Positions 8,461 through 19,716 of a stretch of 64,000 nucleotides of DNA are shown here, one piece after another. The stretch's first letter is position 1. The number at the start of each line of letters is the position of its first letter. A program made the translations under genes and the position numbers. The notes beneath the pieces were generated by a model. It searched no databases. It was not told the origin of the DNA and saw only the letters and a program-made list of their open reading frames with translations. Origin of the DNA: Xanthobacteraceae bacterium (GTDB taxonomy: Bacteria > Pseudomonadota > Alphaproteobacteria > Rhizobiales > Xanthobacteraceae); assembly GCA_022844205.1 (NCBI GenBank), contig JALHMF010000003.1:186001-250000 (forward strand), given 5' to 3'.

Positions 8461-9729
8461 TCAGCCGCGATAGCTCGCCATCGGCCGGATGCCGAGGCCG
8501 TCGTGGCCGTACACGTCGTCGCGGAATTGCACCACGCCATCGGGGTTCGCCCAGGCGGTGATATAGACCCAATACACCGGCATCACACGCGCGAGCTTGG
8601 CATCGACGCGCTCGCCCGCGGCGATCGCCTGATCCACATGCTGCCGCGTCCAGCCCGCCCCGTCGCGCAAGAGCCACGCCACGAAATCGCGGATGTTCTG
8701 GATGCGCACGCAGCCGGAGGAATGGAAGCGCAATTCCTCGCCGAACAGATTCTTCGACGGCGTGTCATGCATGTAGACCGCATGCGGGTTCGGCATGTTC
8801 ACGCGGATCGTGCCCATCGAGTTCTGCTCGCCGGGGTCCTGCCGAAACATGTAATTGGTCGCATCGTTGGAGAACCAGTCGACCTGGTTCGACGCCAACT
8901 CGCGTCCGCGCTGGTCGTAGATGCGGATCCGGTTCTTGTAGAGATAATCCGGCTCCTGCTGCATCTTCGGAATCAAATCCTTCCGCACGATGCTCGCGGG
9001 CACCGTCCAGAACGGATGGAAGTTCACTTCGGTGATCTTCGCTTGCAGAACGGGGGAAGCGCGGTCCGGCTTGCCGACAATGGTGGTATGGCGCAGCACG
9101 GCGTTGCCGTTCTCCACCGCTTCGAGGTGGGCCGCGGGAAGATTCACCACGACATAGCGCTCGCCGAGAAAACCCGCCATCGAACGCACACGCACGATAT
9201 TCGTTTCAAGCTGCCGCAGCCGCACTTCCGCCGGCACGTTCATGGCGGCGATGGTGGATTCGCGGATGACCCCGTCGGGCGTCAGACCGTTGCGCGCCTG
9301 GAAGCGGCGCACCGCACTCTCGGTATAGGAGTCATAGACGTTGCTCACCCCGGCGACCTGATTGAGATCGCCGGTGATGATGAGGCGCTCGCGCATTGCG
9401 CTCACCGCACGATGGCTCGTGCCGACGCGCAGACGCTGCACATAAGGAACTTCCGGCCAGCCGCGCTGACGCACGATGATGGAGTAATTGTTGATCGCTT
9501 CTTCGAGCGACTGCACCGTGCTCTGGGTCAGCGTGGCGTAGCGCGAGCCGCGAACCGGCGCTGCGCGGGCTCCACTGTCGAATCCCGGCGCCCATTCGGC
9601 CCCCTGGTTCAGTACGTCAAGATTTTGCGCCCGCGCGAAGCGCGGCAGCAGCGCAGCCGTTGCCATGGTCGCGGCCAGCCCGGCCACCAGTTCGCGTCGA
9701 GAAATCGTATGCGTGAATTTGCGAGCCAA
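8461..9729 (-). CDS. ldtP: L,D-transpeptidase with Tat-type signal (LdtP-like)
   Basis: Forms or remodels 3-3 cross-links in peptidoglycan. The N-terminus has a twin-arginine-like signal (SRRELVAGLAATMATAAL...RFARA). Next come a peptidoglycan-binding helical domain (YTESAVRRFQARNGLTPDGVI) and the YkuD catalytic domain, with VYMHDTP, FHSSGCVRI (catalytic Cys, plus the His and Arg of the family motif) and a tryptophan-rich tail. The TTG at 9729 follows GGGAGCGGG at good spacing and gives a normal signal peptide; a TTG at 9756 is also possible. LdtR lies two genes away, the regulator that controls ldtP in Liberibacter. The symbol is by analogy. Confidence 0.88.
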   Translation of the reverse strand: MARKFTHTISRRELVAGLAATMATAALLPRFARAQNLDVLNQGAEWAPGFDSGARAAPVRGSRYATLTQSTVQSLEEAINNYSIIVRQRGWPEVPYVQRLRVGTSHRAVSAMRERLIITGDLNQVAGVSNVYDSYTESAVRRFQARNGLTPDGVIRESTIAAMNVPAEVRLRQLETNIVRVRSMAGFLGERYVVVNLPAAHLEAVENGNAVLRHTTIVGKPDRASPVLQAKITEVNFHPFWTVPASIVRKDLIPKMQQEPDYLYKNRIRIYDQRGRELASNQVDWFSNDATNYMFRQDPGEQNSMGTIRVNMPNPHAVYMHDTPSKNLFGEELRFHSSGCVRIQNIRDFVAWLLRDGAGWTRQHVDQAIAAGERVDAKLARVMPVYWVYITAWANPDGVVQFRDDVYGHDGLGIRPMASYRG

Positions 9730-9780
9730 GTTCCCCGCTCCCTGACCGCTTTTCAACGGTCACGAAACATTGCGTGGGTC

Positions 9781-9798
9781 TCTTTGGTCCCCCAAAGA
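9781..9798. promoter_or_regulatory. palindrome upstream of the L,D-transpeptidase gene
   Basis: TCTTTGG and CCAAAGA form a perfect 7-base inverted repeat around TCCC, about 52 bases upstream of the chosen start. It could be an operator or a leader hairpin. I do not know the LdtR consensus well enough to call it an LdtR site. Confidence 0.4.
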
Positions 9799-9875
9799 AG
9801 CCTCAGTCACCCCTCAGCCCAATAACATTGGATGGTTAACGAATATGGCGGCAGGAGTGTGGCGCGGGAAATGGC

Positions 9876-10226
9876 TCAGAGCGCGATCCCAAACTTTGGC
9901 AAAAGCCAAATCGTAAGCGCGTAAAGGCCCATCGTAAGAAGACAACAGGCTGAAAGTGACAGCCAGAATCCGAAGCCCCCGCGAAGCAACGCGGGAAACA
10001 CCAGGAACATGGGCAGCGACGGCAGCACAAACCAGAAAGTCGATTCAGCATGCGCGGCGATGCGCTGAATATCGCCCGTGTCGCGCCAGAGCCAGATGAT
10101 GCCGAGTACCGAGACAAGCGGCAGCGATGCGATCAGCCCGCCAATTCCCGGACTGCGCCGGGCGACTTCCGAAACCAGCATCACGATAACGCCGGACAAC
10201 AGTGCCTTGATAACGAGATAAGTCAC
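9876..10226 (-). CDS. DUF3147 family membrane protein
   Basis: A 116-residue integral membrane protein with about four hydrophobic segments: TYLVIKALLSGVIVMLVSEVA, GGLIASLPLVSVLGIIWLW, TFWFVLPSLPMFLVFPALL and LSACCLLTMGLYALTIWLL. The SEVARRSPGIGGLIASLPL stretch is characteristic of DUF3147. It starts with GTG and has no clear Shine-Dalgarno sequence. It lies between ldtR and the L,D-transpeptidase gene, all on the minus strand, which suggests an envelope role. Function is unknown. Confidence 0.8.
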   Translation of the reverse strand: MTYLVIKALLSGVIVMLVSEVARRSPGIGGLIASLPLVSVLGIIWLWRDTGDIQRIAAHAESTFWFVLPSLPMFLVFPALLRGGFGFWLSLSACCLLTMGLYALTIWLLPKFGIAL

Positions 10227-10283
10227 AGGAGGCTCCGTTCTCGAACAGCCTCAAGCCTAGCAAGTTTTACGCAGGCTTCTTCA

Positions 10284-10314
10284 AAAGAAAAAGCCCCGGC
10301 GTTTCCGCCGGGGT
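10284..10314 (-). terminator. intrinsic terminator of ldtR
   Basis: On the minus strand a CCCCGGCG stem with its complement and a 4-base loop is followed by TTTTTC. It lies 70 bases beyond the ldtR stop, separating ldtR from the DUF3147 gene. Confidence 0.8.
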
Positions 10315-10382
10315 CACCAACTCCGCCCTCTCAAAGTCAGAGCTGGCAAGAAACTTCTTCGTGGAACTGGTCAGTCTGATCT

Positions 10383-10895
10383 TCAGAGCCGATACAGGAT
10401 CTGATCGGTCCAGAACCGTTCCAGCCGCTGCAGTGCCTTGTTCAGCACCGTCAGGTCGGTGGAATTGATGCCGCCCACCTGTTCCAGGGTGCGGACGTGT
10501 TTGTCGTAAAGCGTCTTGACGATCTCGTGGACCTCTTTGCCCTTGTCGGTGAGGCTGATGCGCACCGAGCGGCGGTCGAGACGCGACCGCTGATGATGCA
10601 GATAGCCCATCTCGACGAGCTTTTTCAGATTGTACGAGACGTTAGAGCCGAGATAGTAGCCGCGCGTGCGCAGCTCCCCGGCCGTCAATTCGCTGTCGCC
10701 GATGTTGAACAGCAAGAGCGCCTGAACGCTGTTGATGTCCGAACGTCCGCGACGATCGAATTCATCCTTGATGACATCGAGCAAGCGCCGGTGCAGGCGC
10801 TCGACGAGCGTCAAGGCTTCAAGATACGGGGAGGCCAGTTCCTGCCGGGTCTCCCGCGGTGCCGCGGCCTCGACCGCGCGCGCAACGTTTTTCAT
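10383..10895 (-). CDS. ldtR: MarR-family regulator LdtR
   Basis: Winged-helix regulator. In Liberibacter and other alphaproteobacteria the orthologue activates an L,D-transpeptidase gene and stress-tolerance genes. The 170-residue protein has the MarR core: LTAGELRTRGYYLGSNVSYNLKKLVEMGYLHHQRSRLDRRSVRISLTDKGKEV (about residues 68-122), with the GYYLGSNVSYN recognition helix seen in LdtR. An N-terminal helix (SPYLEALTLVERLHRRLLDVIKDEF) would form the dimer interface. Two near-identical 10-base direct repeats lie just upstream, and a strong terminator follows. The target is probably the nearby transpeptidase gene. Confidence 0.88.
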   Translation of the reverse strand: MKNVARAVEAAAPRETRQELASPYLEALTLVERLHRRLLDVIKDEFDRRGRSDINSVQALLLFNIGDSELTAGELRTRGYYLGSNVSYNLKKLVEMGYLHHQRSRLDRRSVRISLTDKGKEVHEIVKTLYDKHVRTLEQVGGINSTDLTVLNKALQRLERFWTDQILYRL

Positions 10896-11244
10896 TTTGA
10901 CGCCTCACAAATTGCTTCCCAAGGCGGAATTGTTTCCCGCTCTTGTGGCGTTTGTATCCGAGACGCGGAAAAGAAGGTTTAAATGAAAATGGATTTGCGC
11001 GGATTCGCGGCGCAGCATGAAAATTCCCTCACCAGACAGCATTGATGAATGGTTGAGGGATTGGATCGGGTTGGAGCGATGCCGGACTTCGTGCAGCAAA
11101 CCGGGACATTCCGCGTCATTCCGGGGCGACACAATTGGCAACGATCCGTCATGTCGCGCCAAGCCGGGATAACGGGCTGTCACGGGCCGGTGATTTTATC
11201 GAGTCATTTACCGCGTTACGCCAGTCCGGTGCGCGGCCTTACCA
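10896..11244. other. 349-base gap upstream of ldtR with repeat debris
   Basis: No gene seen. ATTGCTTCCC (10911-10920) and ATTGTTTCCC (10929-10938) are direct repeats 18 bases apart, 16-43 bases upstream of the ldtR start: a candidate binding site for LdtR or another regulator. The 11095-11190 part (CATTCCGCGTCATTCCGGGG and related) looks like remains of a REP-type repeat. Confidence 0.45.
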
Positions 11245-12132
11245 TCAGGCATTCCGAATGAACTGGATGATGCCGGAAAAATCGCGGCCTGACTCGCCCG
11301 ACTCCGCGTAGATTTCATAGAGCTTGGTGGCCGCCGCACCCATCGGCGTTTTCGCCCCCGAAGATGCCGACGCATCCTGCGAAAGTTTCAAATCCTTCAG
11401 CATCATGGCGGCGGTGAAGCCCGCGGCGTAATCGCGGTTCGCGGGCGATGTCGGCACCGGTCCAGGCACCGGGCAGTAGGTCGTCATCGACCAGCATTGG
11501 CCAGAAGATTTCGAGGAAATGTCGAAGAGCTTCTGCTTGTCGAGGCCGAGTTTCTCGGCGAGCACGAACGCTTCCGAGACGGCGATCATCGAAATGCCGA
11601 GGATCATGTTGTTGCAGATCTTCGCGGCCTGCCCGGCTCCGGCGGCACCCGCGTGCACGATGGTCTTGCCCATGAGTTCGAGGATCGGCTTCGCCTTTTC
11701 GAACGACTTGTCGGAGCCGCCCACCATGAACGTGAGCGTGCCACCCTGCGCGCCGCCGACGCCGCCCGACACCGGCGCATCGACCATCAGCACACCATTC
11801 TTCTCCGCTTCCGCCGCGACCGCGCGCGCGGATTCCACATCGATGGTGGAGGAGTCGATCAATAGCGTACCGGGTTTCGACTTCGCGATGATGCCATCCA
11901 CGCCCAAGTAGATTTCGCGCACCTGCTTGCCCGCCGGCAGCATCGTCACGATCACATCGGAGTCCATCGCGAGGGCCGCGGCATCCTTGCCCGCTTCGCC
12001 GCCGCCTTCTTTCAGCCTGGCAACAGCCTCTGCGTTGAGATCGATGCCCGCGACCCGATGGCCGCCCTTGATGAGGTTGAGCGCCATGGGAAGTCCCATA
12101 TTGCCGAGGCCGATGAATCCGATCTTCGCCAT
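11245..12132 (-). CDS. mmsB: 3-hydroxyisobutyrate dehydrogenase
   Basis: NAD-dependent oxidation of 3-hydroxyisobutyrate to methylmalonate semialdehyde in valine breakdown. The Rossmann motif GFIGLGNMGLPMALNL opens the 295-residue protein. The substrate motif DAPVSGGVGGAQGGTLTFMVGG (about 119-140) and the catalytic Lys in GAAGAGQAAKICNNM (about 165-179) are intact, with KDLKLSQDAS near the C-terminus. It is the last gene of a minus-strand run that also encodes the acyl-CoA dehydrogenase and the 3-hydroxyisobutyryl-CoA hydrolase. The methylmalonate-semialdehyde dehydrogenase (mmsA) is not in the window. Confidence 0.93.
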   Translation of the reverse strand: MAKIGFIGLGNMGLPMALNLIKGGHRVAGIDLNAEAVARLKEGGGEAGKDAAALAMDSDVIVTMLPAGKQVREIYLGVDGIIAKSKPGTLLIDSSTIDVESARAVAAEAEKNGVLMVDAPVSGGVGGAQGGTLTFMVGGSDKSFEKAKPILELMGKTIVHAGAAGAGQAAKICNNMILGISMIAVSEAFVLAEKLGLDKQKLFDISSKSSGQCWSMTTYCPVPGPVPTSPANRDYAAGFTAAMMLKDLKLSQDASASSGAKTPMGAAATKLYEIYAESGESGRDFSGIIQFIRNA

Positions 12133-12150
12133 GACTTCCTCCCTCGCCTA

Positions 12151-12606
12151 TTATCTTCGTTGAGAACGCTCGAGCTGCACCATGAAACGCAGCAGCACAT
12201 AACCGGCCACGAACAGAAGCTGGATCATGGTGAGCAGCACCATGAAGCCGGATACTTCCGTCACGAGAATATCCGCGAAAACCTGCACACCGGCCATGAT
12301 CAGCCACAGCATCGAGCCCCAGCCGGATCCGAGCCAGAGTGCCACCCCGGTGATGAGATCGATCACCGCGAAAAAGATGGTGACCGCCTGCGTGTCGATC
12401 GGCATCTCGCTGAAGGCCGAGCCCTCGCCGTCGCCCGCCCCGAGCAGCGTCGTCCAGTAGGTCAGGCCCTTCAAAATCATGAAGCCGCCGGCGATGCGCT
12501 GGAACTGGGTCAGACGCCATTGCCATAAACCGACCTCAACCGAACCCGGACCGATCGCGGCGTCGATCGGATCGCCCTCGTGGTCCTCCTGATCAACCAC
12601 GCTCAT
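12151..12606 (-). CDS. DUF6163-like membrane protein
   Basis: A 151-residue protein with an acidic N-terminal tail (SVVDQEDHEGD) and about four membrane segments (GGFMILKGLTYWTTLLG, AVTIFFAVIDLITGVALWLG, MLWLIMAGVQVFADILV, GFMVLLTMIQLLFVAGYVLL). I recall it as the Rhizobiales family DUF6163; no function is known. It overlaps the hydrolase gene by 4 bases and precedes mmsB by 18, so it is expressed with valine catabolism. The context does not show whether it takes part in it. Confidence 0.75.
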   Translation of the reverse strand: MSVVDQEDHEGDPIDAAIGPGSVEVGLWQWRLTQFQRIAGGFMILKGLTYWTTLLGAGDGEGSAFSEMPIDTQAVTIFFAVIDLITGVALWLGSGWGSMLWLIMAGVQVFADILVTEVSGFMVLLTMIQLLFVAGYVLLRFMVQLERSQRR

Positions 12607-13664
12607 GCAAGCTCCAGTTCGCGCGCAGGCGGCTTAAGCGGCTCGAAATGGGAGAGCACGGTCGCGCGATCGGCCTGTGAGGCCGGATTCCAGTTGGGCT
12701 TGTTGTCCTTGTCGACGACGATGGCGCGCACGCCTTCATAGAAGTCATGGCCGCGCGCGACGCGGTTCACGATGCGGAATTCGGTGCGCATGCATTCGTT
12801 GAAGGTCATCGATCCCCCTCGCCGCATCTGTTCGAGCGCGATCTTCACGCTGAGCGGAGAGTTGGTGCGAATTGTGTCGATTTGCTTCTGCGCGAACTCG
12901 CCCTCGTCGCCGCCGCGTTTTGCTTCCCGCTCGAGATTGGCCATGATCCCTTCAACGCTGTCGGCGGCAAAAGCGCGGTCGATCAGCGACTGGAATTTCG
13001 CGAGCATATTTTCGCCCGGCGCGATGCTGAACGCGGCAAGCGTCCCCCTCACATCGCCGCCACCGGCCAGCGCTTCGATGAGTGCGGGAAAATCCGCGTA
13101 AGCGACGCGGTGCGTCGCAAGCCCGAATGCAAGCGCCTCCGCCGCGCCGACGCGCGATCCGGTGAGCGCCAGCCACGTCCCGATCTTGCCGGGCAGGCGC
13201 GGCAAAAGATATGTGCCGCCGACATCGGGGAAGAGGCCGATGGAAACTTCGGGCATCGCGAACTGATATTTGTCGCCGGCGACCTGATAGGCGCCGTGCG
13301 ATGAGAGCCCGACACCGCCGCCCATCACATAGCCTTCGATCAGCGCGATAAAAGGTTTCGGAAAATGATGAATCTCGGAATTCATCAGATATTCCTGCCG
13401 CCAGAAATCGATCGCGTCGTCGGTCTTTCCGGATTTGTGCTGATCGTAGACCGCGCGCACATCGCCGCCTGCGGCAAAGGCACGATCGCCGTTGGCACGA
13501 ATGATGACGCGGCTGACACCAGGATCGCTCGCCCACAGCTTCAGGCGGGGCCGGATTGCAAGCACCGTCGCCATGCCGAACGCGTTCAGCGCTTTCGGAC
13601 GGTTCAGCACGATGATGCCGGCGGCACCTTTGCGCTCGAACAGGATTTCGGGTTCGGATTGCAT
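12603..13664 (-). CDS. 3-hydroxyisobutyryl-CoA hydrolase (enoyl-CoA hydratase/isomerase fold)
   Basis: Hydrolyses 3-hydroxyisobutyryl-CoA to the free acid in valine degradation. The 353-residue length and the C-terminal extension distinguish it from ordinary enoyl-CoA hydratases. Crotonase motifs are ALNAFGMATV, FAAGGDVRAVYD (oxyanion loop), GYVMGGGVGLSSHG and FAMPEVSIGLFPDVGGTYLLPR, where the Glu of MPE is the catalytic acid in this subgroup. The mid-operon position, between an acyl-CoA dehydrogenase and mmsB, supports this substrate over a plain hydratase role. Confidence 0.88.
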   Translation of the reverse strand: MQSEPEILFERKGAAGIIVLNRPKALNAFGMATVLAIRPRLKLWASDPGVSRVIIRANGDRAFAAGGDVRAVYDQHKSGKTDDAIDFWRQEYLMNSEIHHFPKPFIALIEGYVMGGGVGLSSHGAYQVAGDKYQFAMPEVSIGLFPDVGGTYLLPRLPGKIGTWLALTGSRVGAAEALAFGLATHRVAYADFPALIEALAGGGDVRGTLAAFSIAPGENMLAKFQSLIDRAFAADSVEGIMANLEREAKRGGDEGEFAQKQIDTIRTNSPLSVKIALEQMRRGGSMTFNECMRTEFRIVNRVARGHDFYEGVRAIVVDKDNKPNWNPASQADRATVLSHFEPLKPPARELELA

Positions 13665-13680
13665 ACCGCGCCGACTCTTA

Positions 13681-13824
13681 TTCCCTCCCCCTGAAAGGGG
13701 GAGGGTACGAGGCCGGAGCGAAAGCGATGGCGGGCGAGCTGGGTGGGGGTCTATCTCCGCGATCCGCGCACGACCCCCACCCCGCTTGCTCCGCTCGCGA
13801 CCCTCCCCCTTTCAGGGGGAGGGA
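13681..13824. repeat. long palindromic repeat (CCCTCCCCCT family)
   Basis: The ends CCCTCCCCCTGAAAGGGGGAGGG (left, itself a hairpin) and CCCTCCCCCTTTCAGGGGGAGGG (right) flank an inner inverted segment with GCTGGGTGGGGGT and ACCCCCACCC. The whole folds into a large cruciform-like structure. It fills most of the 284-base gap between the acyl-CoA dehydrogenase and hydrolase genes. Confidence 0.8.
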
Positions 13825-13948
13825 TAAGTCGGCGGCAGATGCTTCGTGTCGTTCGAATAAAATTTCGGCTTCAGAAATCATGCGGGAGCGATCCAGCAGT
13901 AAAGCGCAGCCTCACAGGCCGCATTTTTTCAGACCTATCATCCAAAGC

Positions 13949-15088
13949 TCAATTCCCCAACATATCGCGGCTGACGATCACGCGCATGATTTCGTTGGTG
14001 CCTTCCAGAATCTGGTGCACGCGCACATCGCGCAGCACGCGTTCCACCGGATGATCGCGCAAGTATCCGTAGCCGCCGAATAGCTGCAGCGAGCCGTTCA
14101 CCACTTCGAAGCCAACATCCGTGGCAAAGCGTTTGGCCATCGCGGCATGGCGCGTGGCGTCGGGCTCCTTCGCGGAGACTTTCGCCGCCGCCTGCCGAAC
14201 CATCAGGCGGGCCGCTTCCAGCTCTGTCGCGTAATCGGCTACCTTGAACCGAAGGGCCTGAAAATCCGCGAGACGCGTGCCAAACTGCTTCCGCTCGCGC
14301 ATGTGGTCGAGCGCACGGTCGAGGCAGAACTGCGCGCCGCCAATCGAACAGGCCGCGATGTTAAGGCGGCCGCCGTCGAGACCGGCCATCGCGATCTTGA
14401 ATCCGTCGCCCTCAACGCCGATCAGATTTTCCGCCGGCACGCGGCAATTTTCAAAGATCACCATCGAGGTCGGCTGCGATTTCCAGCCCAGTTTGTGTTC
14501 CTGCGCACCGAAGGAAAGGCCGGGCGTGCCTTTCTCCACCACGATGCAGGAAATTCCCTTTGGCCCCGCGCCGCCGGTGCGGACCATGCAGACATAAATG
14601 TCGGAGGTTCCACCGCCGGAGATAAATGCCTTCGAACCGTTCAGGACATATTCGTCGCCTTCGCGCACGGCTTTGGTCTTGAGGCTCGCCGCGTCCGAAC
14701 CGGCATCCGGTTCGGTGAGGCAATAGCTCACAAAGTGCTCCATCGTGCAAAGCTTCGGCAAAAACTTCTTCCGCTGCACCTCGCCGCCGAAGGCGTCGAT
14801 CATCCAGGCAGCCATGTTGTGAATGGAAATATAAGCCGCGGTTGACGTGCAGCCCTGCGCCAGTTCCTCGAAGATGATCGTGGCATCGAGGCGCGAAAGA
14901 GAAGAGCCGCCGACATCCTCGCGCACATAAATGCCGCCGAAGCCGAGTTGGGCAGCCTTCCGCAGCGTATCGACCGGAAAATGCGATGTCTCATCCCACT
15001 CGCGGGCGCGCGGCATCATCTCGTCGCGCGCGAACTGGCGCGCGACTTCCTGGAAGGCCCGCTGTTCCTCTGTCAGGTGAAAATCCAT
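13949..15088 (-). CDS. acyl-CoA dehydrogenase, probably isobutyryl-CoA dehydrogenase
   Basis: FAD enzyme oxidising isobutyryl-CoA to methacrylyl-CoA, inferred from operon context. The protein (379 residues from the ATG at 15088) starts [19 protein letters not shown]. It has the FAD-site block [49 protein letters not shown], and a C-terminal [10 protein letters not shown] whose Glu is the expected catalytic base. The upstream extension to 15133 is disfavoured because MDFHLTEEQ is the family's usual start. An enoyl-CoA hydratase for the next step is not separately present here. Confidence 0.87.
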   Translation of the reverse strand: MDFHLTEEQRAFQEVARQFARDEMMPRAREWDETSHFPVDTLRKAAQLGFGGIYVREDVGGSSLSRLDATIIFEELAQGCTSTAAYISIHNMAAWMIDAFGGEVQRKKFLPKLCTMEHFVSYCLTEPDAGSDAASLKTKAVREGDEYVLNGSKAFISGGGTSDIYVCMVRTGGAGPKGISCIVVEKGTPGLSFGAQEHKLGWKSQPTSMVIFENCRVPAENLIGVEGDGFKIAMAGLDGGRLNIAACSIGGAQFCLDRALDHMRERKQFGTRLADFQALRFKVADYATELEAARLMVRQAAAKVSAKEPDATRHAAMAKRFATDVGFEVVNGSLQLFGGYGYLRDHPVERVLRDVRVHQILEGTNEIMRVIVSRDMLGN

Positions 15089-15192
15089 GACTAATCCCCG
15101 TCCTCGAATAACCGGGTCGCGGTTCCGGCGCAAACGGGCTGGCCCAGCGGCAAATTATGCTAAGAAACCGCGCGCAACAAAGCGAGGATAAG

Positions 15193-17512
<2,320 letters not shown>

Positions 17513-17520
17513 GCCTGATC

Positions 17521-17620
17521 CGTCATCCTGAGGTGCGAGGCGCAGCTTGCGCCGAGCCTCGAAGGATGAACGGCCCTTCGAGGCTCGCGGCTGTGCCGCT
17601 CGCACCTCAGGGTGACGGGG
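17521..17620. repeat. 100-base composite palindrome (CATCCTGAGG family)
   Basis: The left half, CGTCATCCTGAGGTGCGAG with a GCGCAGCTTGCGC hairpin, is mirrored by the right half, CTCGCACCTCAGGGTGACG. The centre pairs CGAGCCTCGAAGG with CCTTCGAGGCTCG. It lies between hemB and the threonine ammonia-lyase gene and belongs to the same family as 30333-30492 and 46031-46164. Confidence 0.85.
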
Positions 17621-17649
17621 ATAACGCAGGTTGTGCTAGTTCTAACAAA

Positions 17650-18888
17650 ATGAATTCAACCGTCACCCACGCCGACATCCTTGCCGCACATAAACTCGTC
17701 GCCGCCAATGTCCTGCGCACGCCGCTGCTGCCGTCGCCGCGGCTGTCGGCACTGACGGGCGCGCAGATCTACGTCAAATACGAAAACCTGCAGGCGACGG
17801 GTTCGTTCAAGGAACGCGGCGCGCTGATCAAGCTGTCGAGCCTGAGTGACGCCGAGAAGAAGCGCGGCGTGGTCGCGATGTCCGCGGGCAATCACGCGCA
17901 GGCCGTCGCCTATCTCGCGAGCAAGCTGGGTATCGCTTCCACCATCGTGATGCCGGTAGCGACACCCTATGTAAAAATTGCCGCCACCGAAGCTTACGGC
18001 GCACGCGTCGTCCTGCACGGAGAGAATCTCTCCGAAGCCGAAGCCCGTGCGATGGAATTTGTCGAGCGGGACGGGCTGGTGCTTGTTCACCCCTTCGACG
18101 ATCCAAAGGTGATCGCCGGCCAAGGCACGATTTCCATCGAGATGCTGGAGGACCAGCCCGACCTCGACGTGCTGGTCGTGCCGGTCGGCGGCGGCGGCAT
18201 GATCTCGGGCATGGCGATTGCCGCGAAGGCGATGAACTCCGGCATCGAAGTCGTGGGCGTGCAGACCGCGCTCTATCCCTCGATGATCAATGCGCTGAAA
18301 CGCAAGAACACACCCTGCGCCGGCAACACCATCGCCGAGGGCATCGCCGCAAAACACGCGGGCAAGCTCACGCGCGAGATTGTGCAGAAATATGTGTCGG
18401 ACCTCCTCACCGTGGAAGAAGCGACCATCGAGCGCGCGGTGAATGCGTTCCTCACCTTGCAGAAGACGATGGCGGAAGGCGCCGGTGCCGCCGGGCTCGC
18501 CGCGGTGCTTGCGGAGCCCGCTCGCTTCAAAGGCAAACGCGTGGGGCTTGTGCTCTCCGGCGGCAATATCGATCCGCGTGTCGCCGCCTCCATCATGGTG
18601 CGCGAACTGGAACGCGAGGAACGCATCGTGAGCTTCCGCATCGCGATCCAGGATCAGCCGGGCACACTCGGCATCATTGCATCGCTCCTCGGCGGCCTTG
18701 GCGCGAACATCCTCGAAGTGGAACACCGCCGCACGTTCCTCGATATGCCCGCGAAGGGCGCGCGCCTCGATGTCACCGTGGAAACGCGCGACCGCAATCA
18801 TGCTGATAAAATCGAACAGGCGCTGAAGGCTGAAGGCTATGCCGTACATCGAATCGAATCAGGTGCGGGCGGCTTCCAGCCGGTTTGA
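17650..18888 (+). CDS. threonine ammonia-lyase (threonine dehydratase), single ACT domain
   Basis: PLP enzyme converting threonine to 2-oxobutyrate. The 412-residue length and one C-terminal ACT domain (SFRIAIQDQPGTLGIIASLLGGLGANILEVEHRR, about residues 325-360) set it apart from the 500-residue two-ACT biosynthetic IlvA of E. coli. PLP-fold motifs are ENLQATGSFKERGAL (Schiff-base Lys), AMSAGNHAQAVAYLA, the phosphate-binding PVGGGGMISGMA, and LVLSGGNIDPRV near the end. The open frame extends upstream through the palindromic repeat, so I start at MNSTVTHADIL. Feedback control through the ACT domain is likely but not shown. Confidence 0.9.
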   Translation: MNSTVTHADILAAHKLVAANVLRTPLLPSPRLSALTGAQIYVKYENLQATGSFKERGALIKLSSLSDAEKKRGVVAMSAGNHAQAVAYLASKLGIASTIVMPVATPYVKIAATEAYGARVVLHGENLSEAEARAMEFVERDGLVLVHPFDDPKVIAGQGTISIEMLEDQPDLDVLVVPVGGGGMISGMAIAAKAMNSGIEVVGVQTALYPSMINALKRKNTPCAGNTIAEGIAAKHAGKLTREIVQKYVSDLLTVEEATIERAVNAFLTLQKTMAEGAGAAGLAAVLAEPARFKGKRVGLVLSGGNIDPRVAASIMVRELEREERIVSFRIAIQDQPGTLGIIASLLGGLGANILEVEHRRTFLDMPAKGARLDVTVETRDRNHADKIEQALKAEGYAVHRIESGAGGFQPV

Positions 18889-19004
18889 AAGCCGTGCGCG
18901 GCATTTGTGCCCGTAATTCTCCCCGATATTCGATTTTTTTCCGCGAACATCCTTTCGCCCTGCGCATTGCCCATGGTTTCGCATCCGAATCTTGGGAGGG
19001 GTCA

Positions 19005-19601
19005 ATGGCAGACAATCCGAATGGAAGTTTTCCCGCACCCGGCCCTTCGGCCTGGTTCGCAATTCTGGCGGGCATGATCGTGGCGCTTGCCGCGCACATT
19101 ATGCTCACCCTGCTCGGCGCGGGCTTCGGCGCGATGACGTTTACCTCGCGGGCGGCACCCGGCGTCTTGAACTGGGGTGCCTTCTTCTGGTGGGCGATGG
19201 CCGGGGTCGTCGCGGCTTTTGCCGGCGGTTACACGGCGGGTGGCTTTGCCGCTGGCCGTAACGTCCGGCAGGCGCAGATGCTAGCCCTGCTCGCGTGGGC
19301 GCTCACGCTGATCTTCGTGAGCGCCATGGTGGCGTTCGCGGCGGCGAATGCGCCTTCGGTCTTCCGTCATGTGGCGGGTCCGGCCGCAGCACTCTTCGCG
19401 CAGATCGACGCCGGCAACGTCAATCCGCGCATGGCCGAAAGCGTAAGGCAATCGGCGAGCGTGGCGGCGCTGGCGAGCTTCGTGGCACTCACGGTCGGGC
19501 TGCTGGCCAGTCTCCTGGGCGGCAGGCTGGCTGCGAGCGGCGGTATTCCGTTTCAGCTTCCGCGCTTCACCATTACGCGCAACAACAACTTGAATCGCTG
19601 A
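19005..19601 (+). CDS. multi-pass membrane protein of unknown function
   Basis: A 198-residue protein with four clear membrane segments: WFAILAGMIVALAAHIMLTLLG, FFWWAMAGVVAAFAGGYTAGGFA, MLALLAWALTLIFVSAMVAF and VAALASFVALTVGLLASLLGGRLA. The Gly-rich second and last segments, with GGRLA before the C-terminal tail, are common in small Rhizobiales membrane proteins. The start at 19005 has a strong GGGAGGGG ribosome-binding site, which rules out the longer frame from 18885. A strong terminator follows. I do not recognise a function. Confidence 0.7.
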   Translation: MADNPNGSFPAPGPSAWFAILAGMIVALAAHIMLTLLGAGFGAMTFTSRAAPGVLNWGAFFWWAMAGVVAAFAGGYTAGGFAAGRNVRQAQMLALLAWALTLIFVSAMVAFAAANAPSVFRHVAGPAAALFAQIDAGNVNPRMAESVRQSASVAALASFVALTVGLLASLLGGRLAASGGIPFQLPRFTITRNNNLNR

Positions 19602-19611
19602 TTATGCAAGC

Positions 19612-19644
19612 AATCCGCCCGGCAGACGCCGGGCGGATTTTTTC
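19612..19644 (+). terminator. intrinsic terminator
   Basis: AATCCGCCCGGC and its exact complement GCCGGGCGGATT enclose AGAC and run into six T residues. It ends the transcript of the membrane-protein gene at 19005. Confidence 0.9.
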
Positions 19645-19716
19645 GTGCTACGCTTGGCGGATATTGTTTATGCGTCCGCGCATCCCATATGGGCGAGTGA
19701 CGATTCGAGGAAAACC

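Noticed and set aside
17533-17649. N-terminal extension of threonine ammonia-lyase
   Set aside because: It is encoded by the composite palindromic repeat and has no homology to the enzyme.
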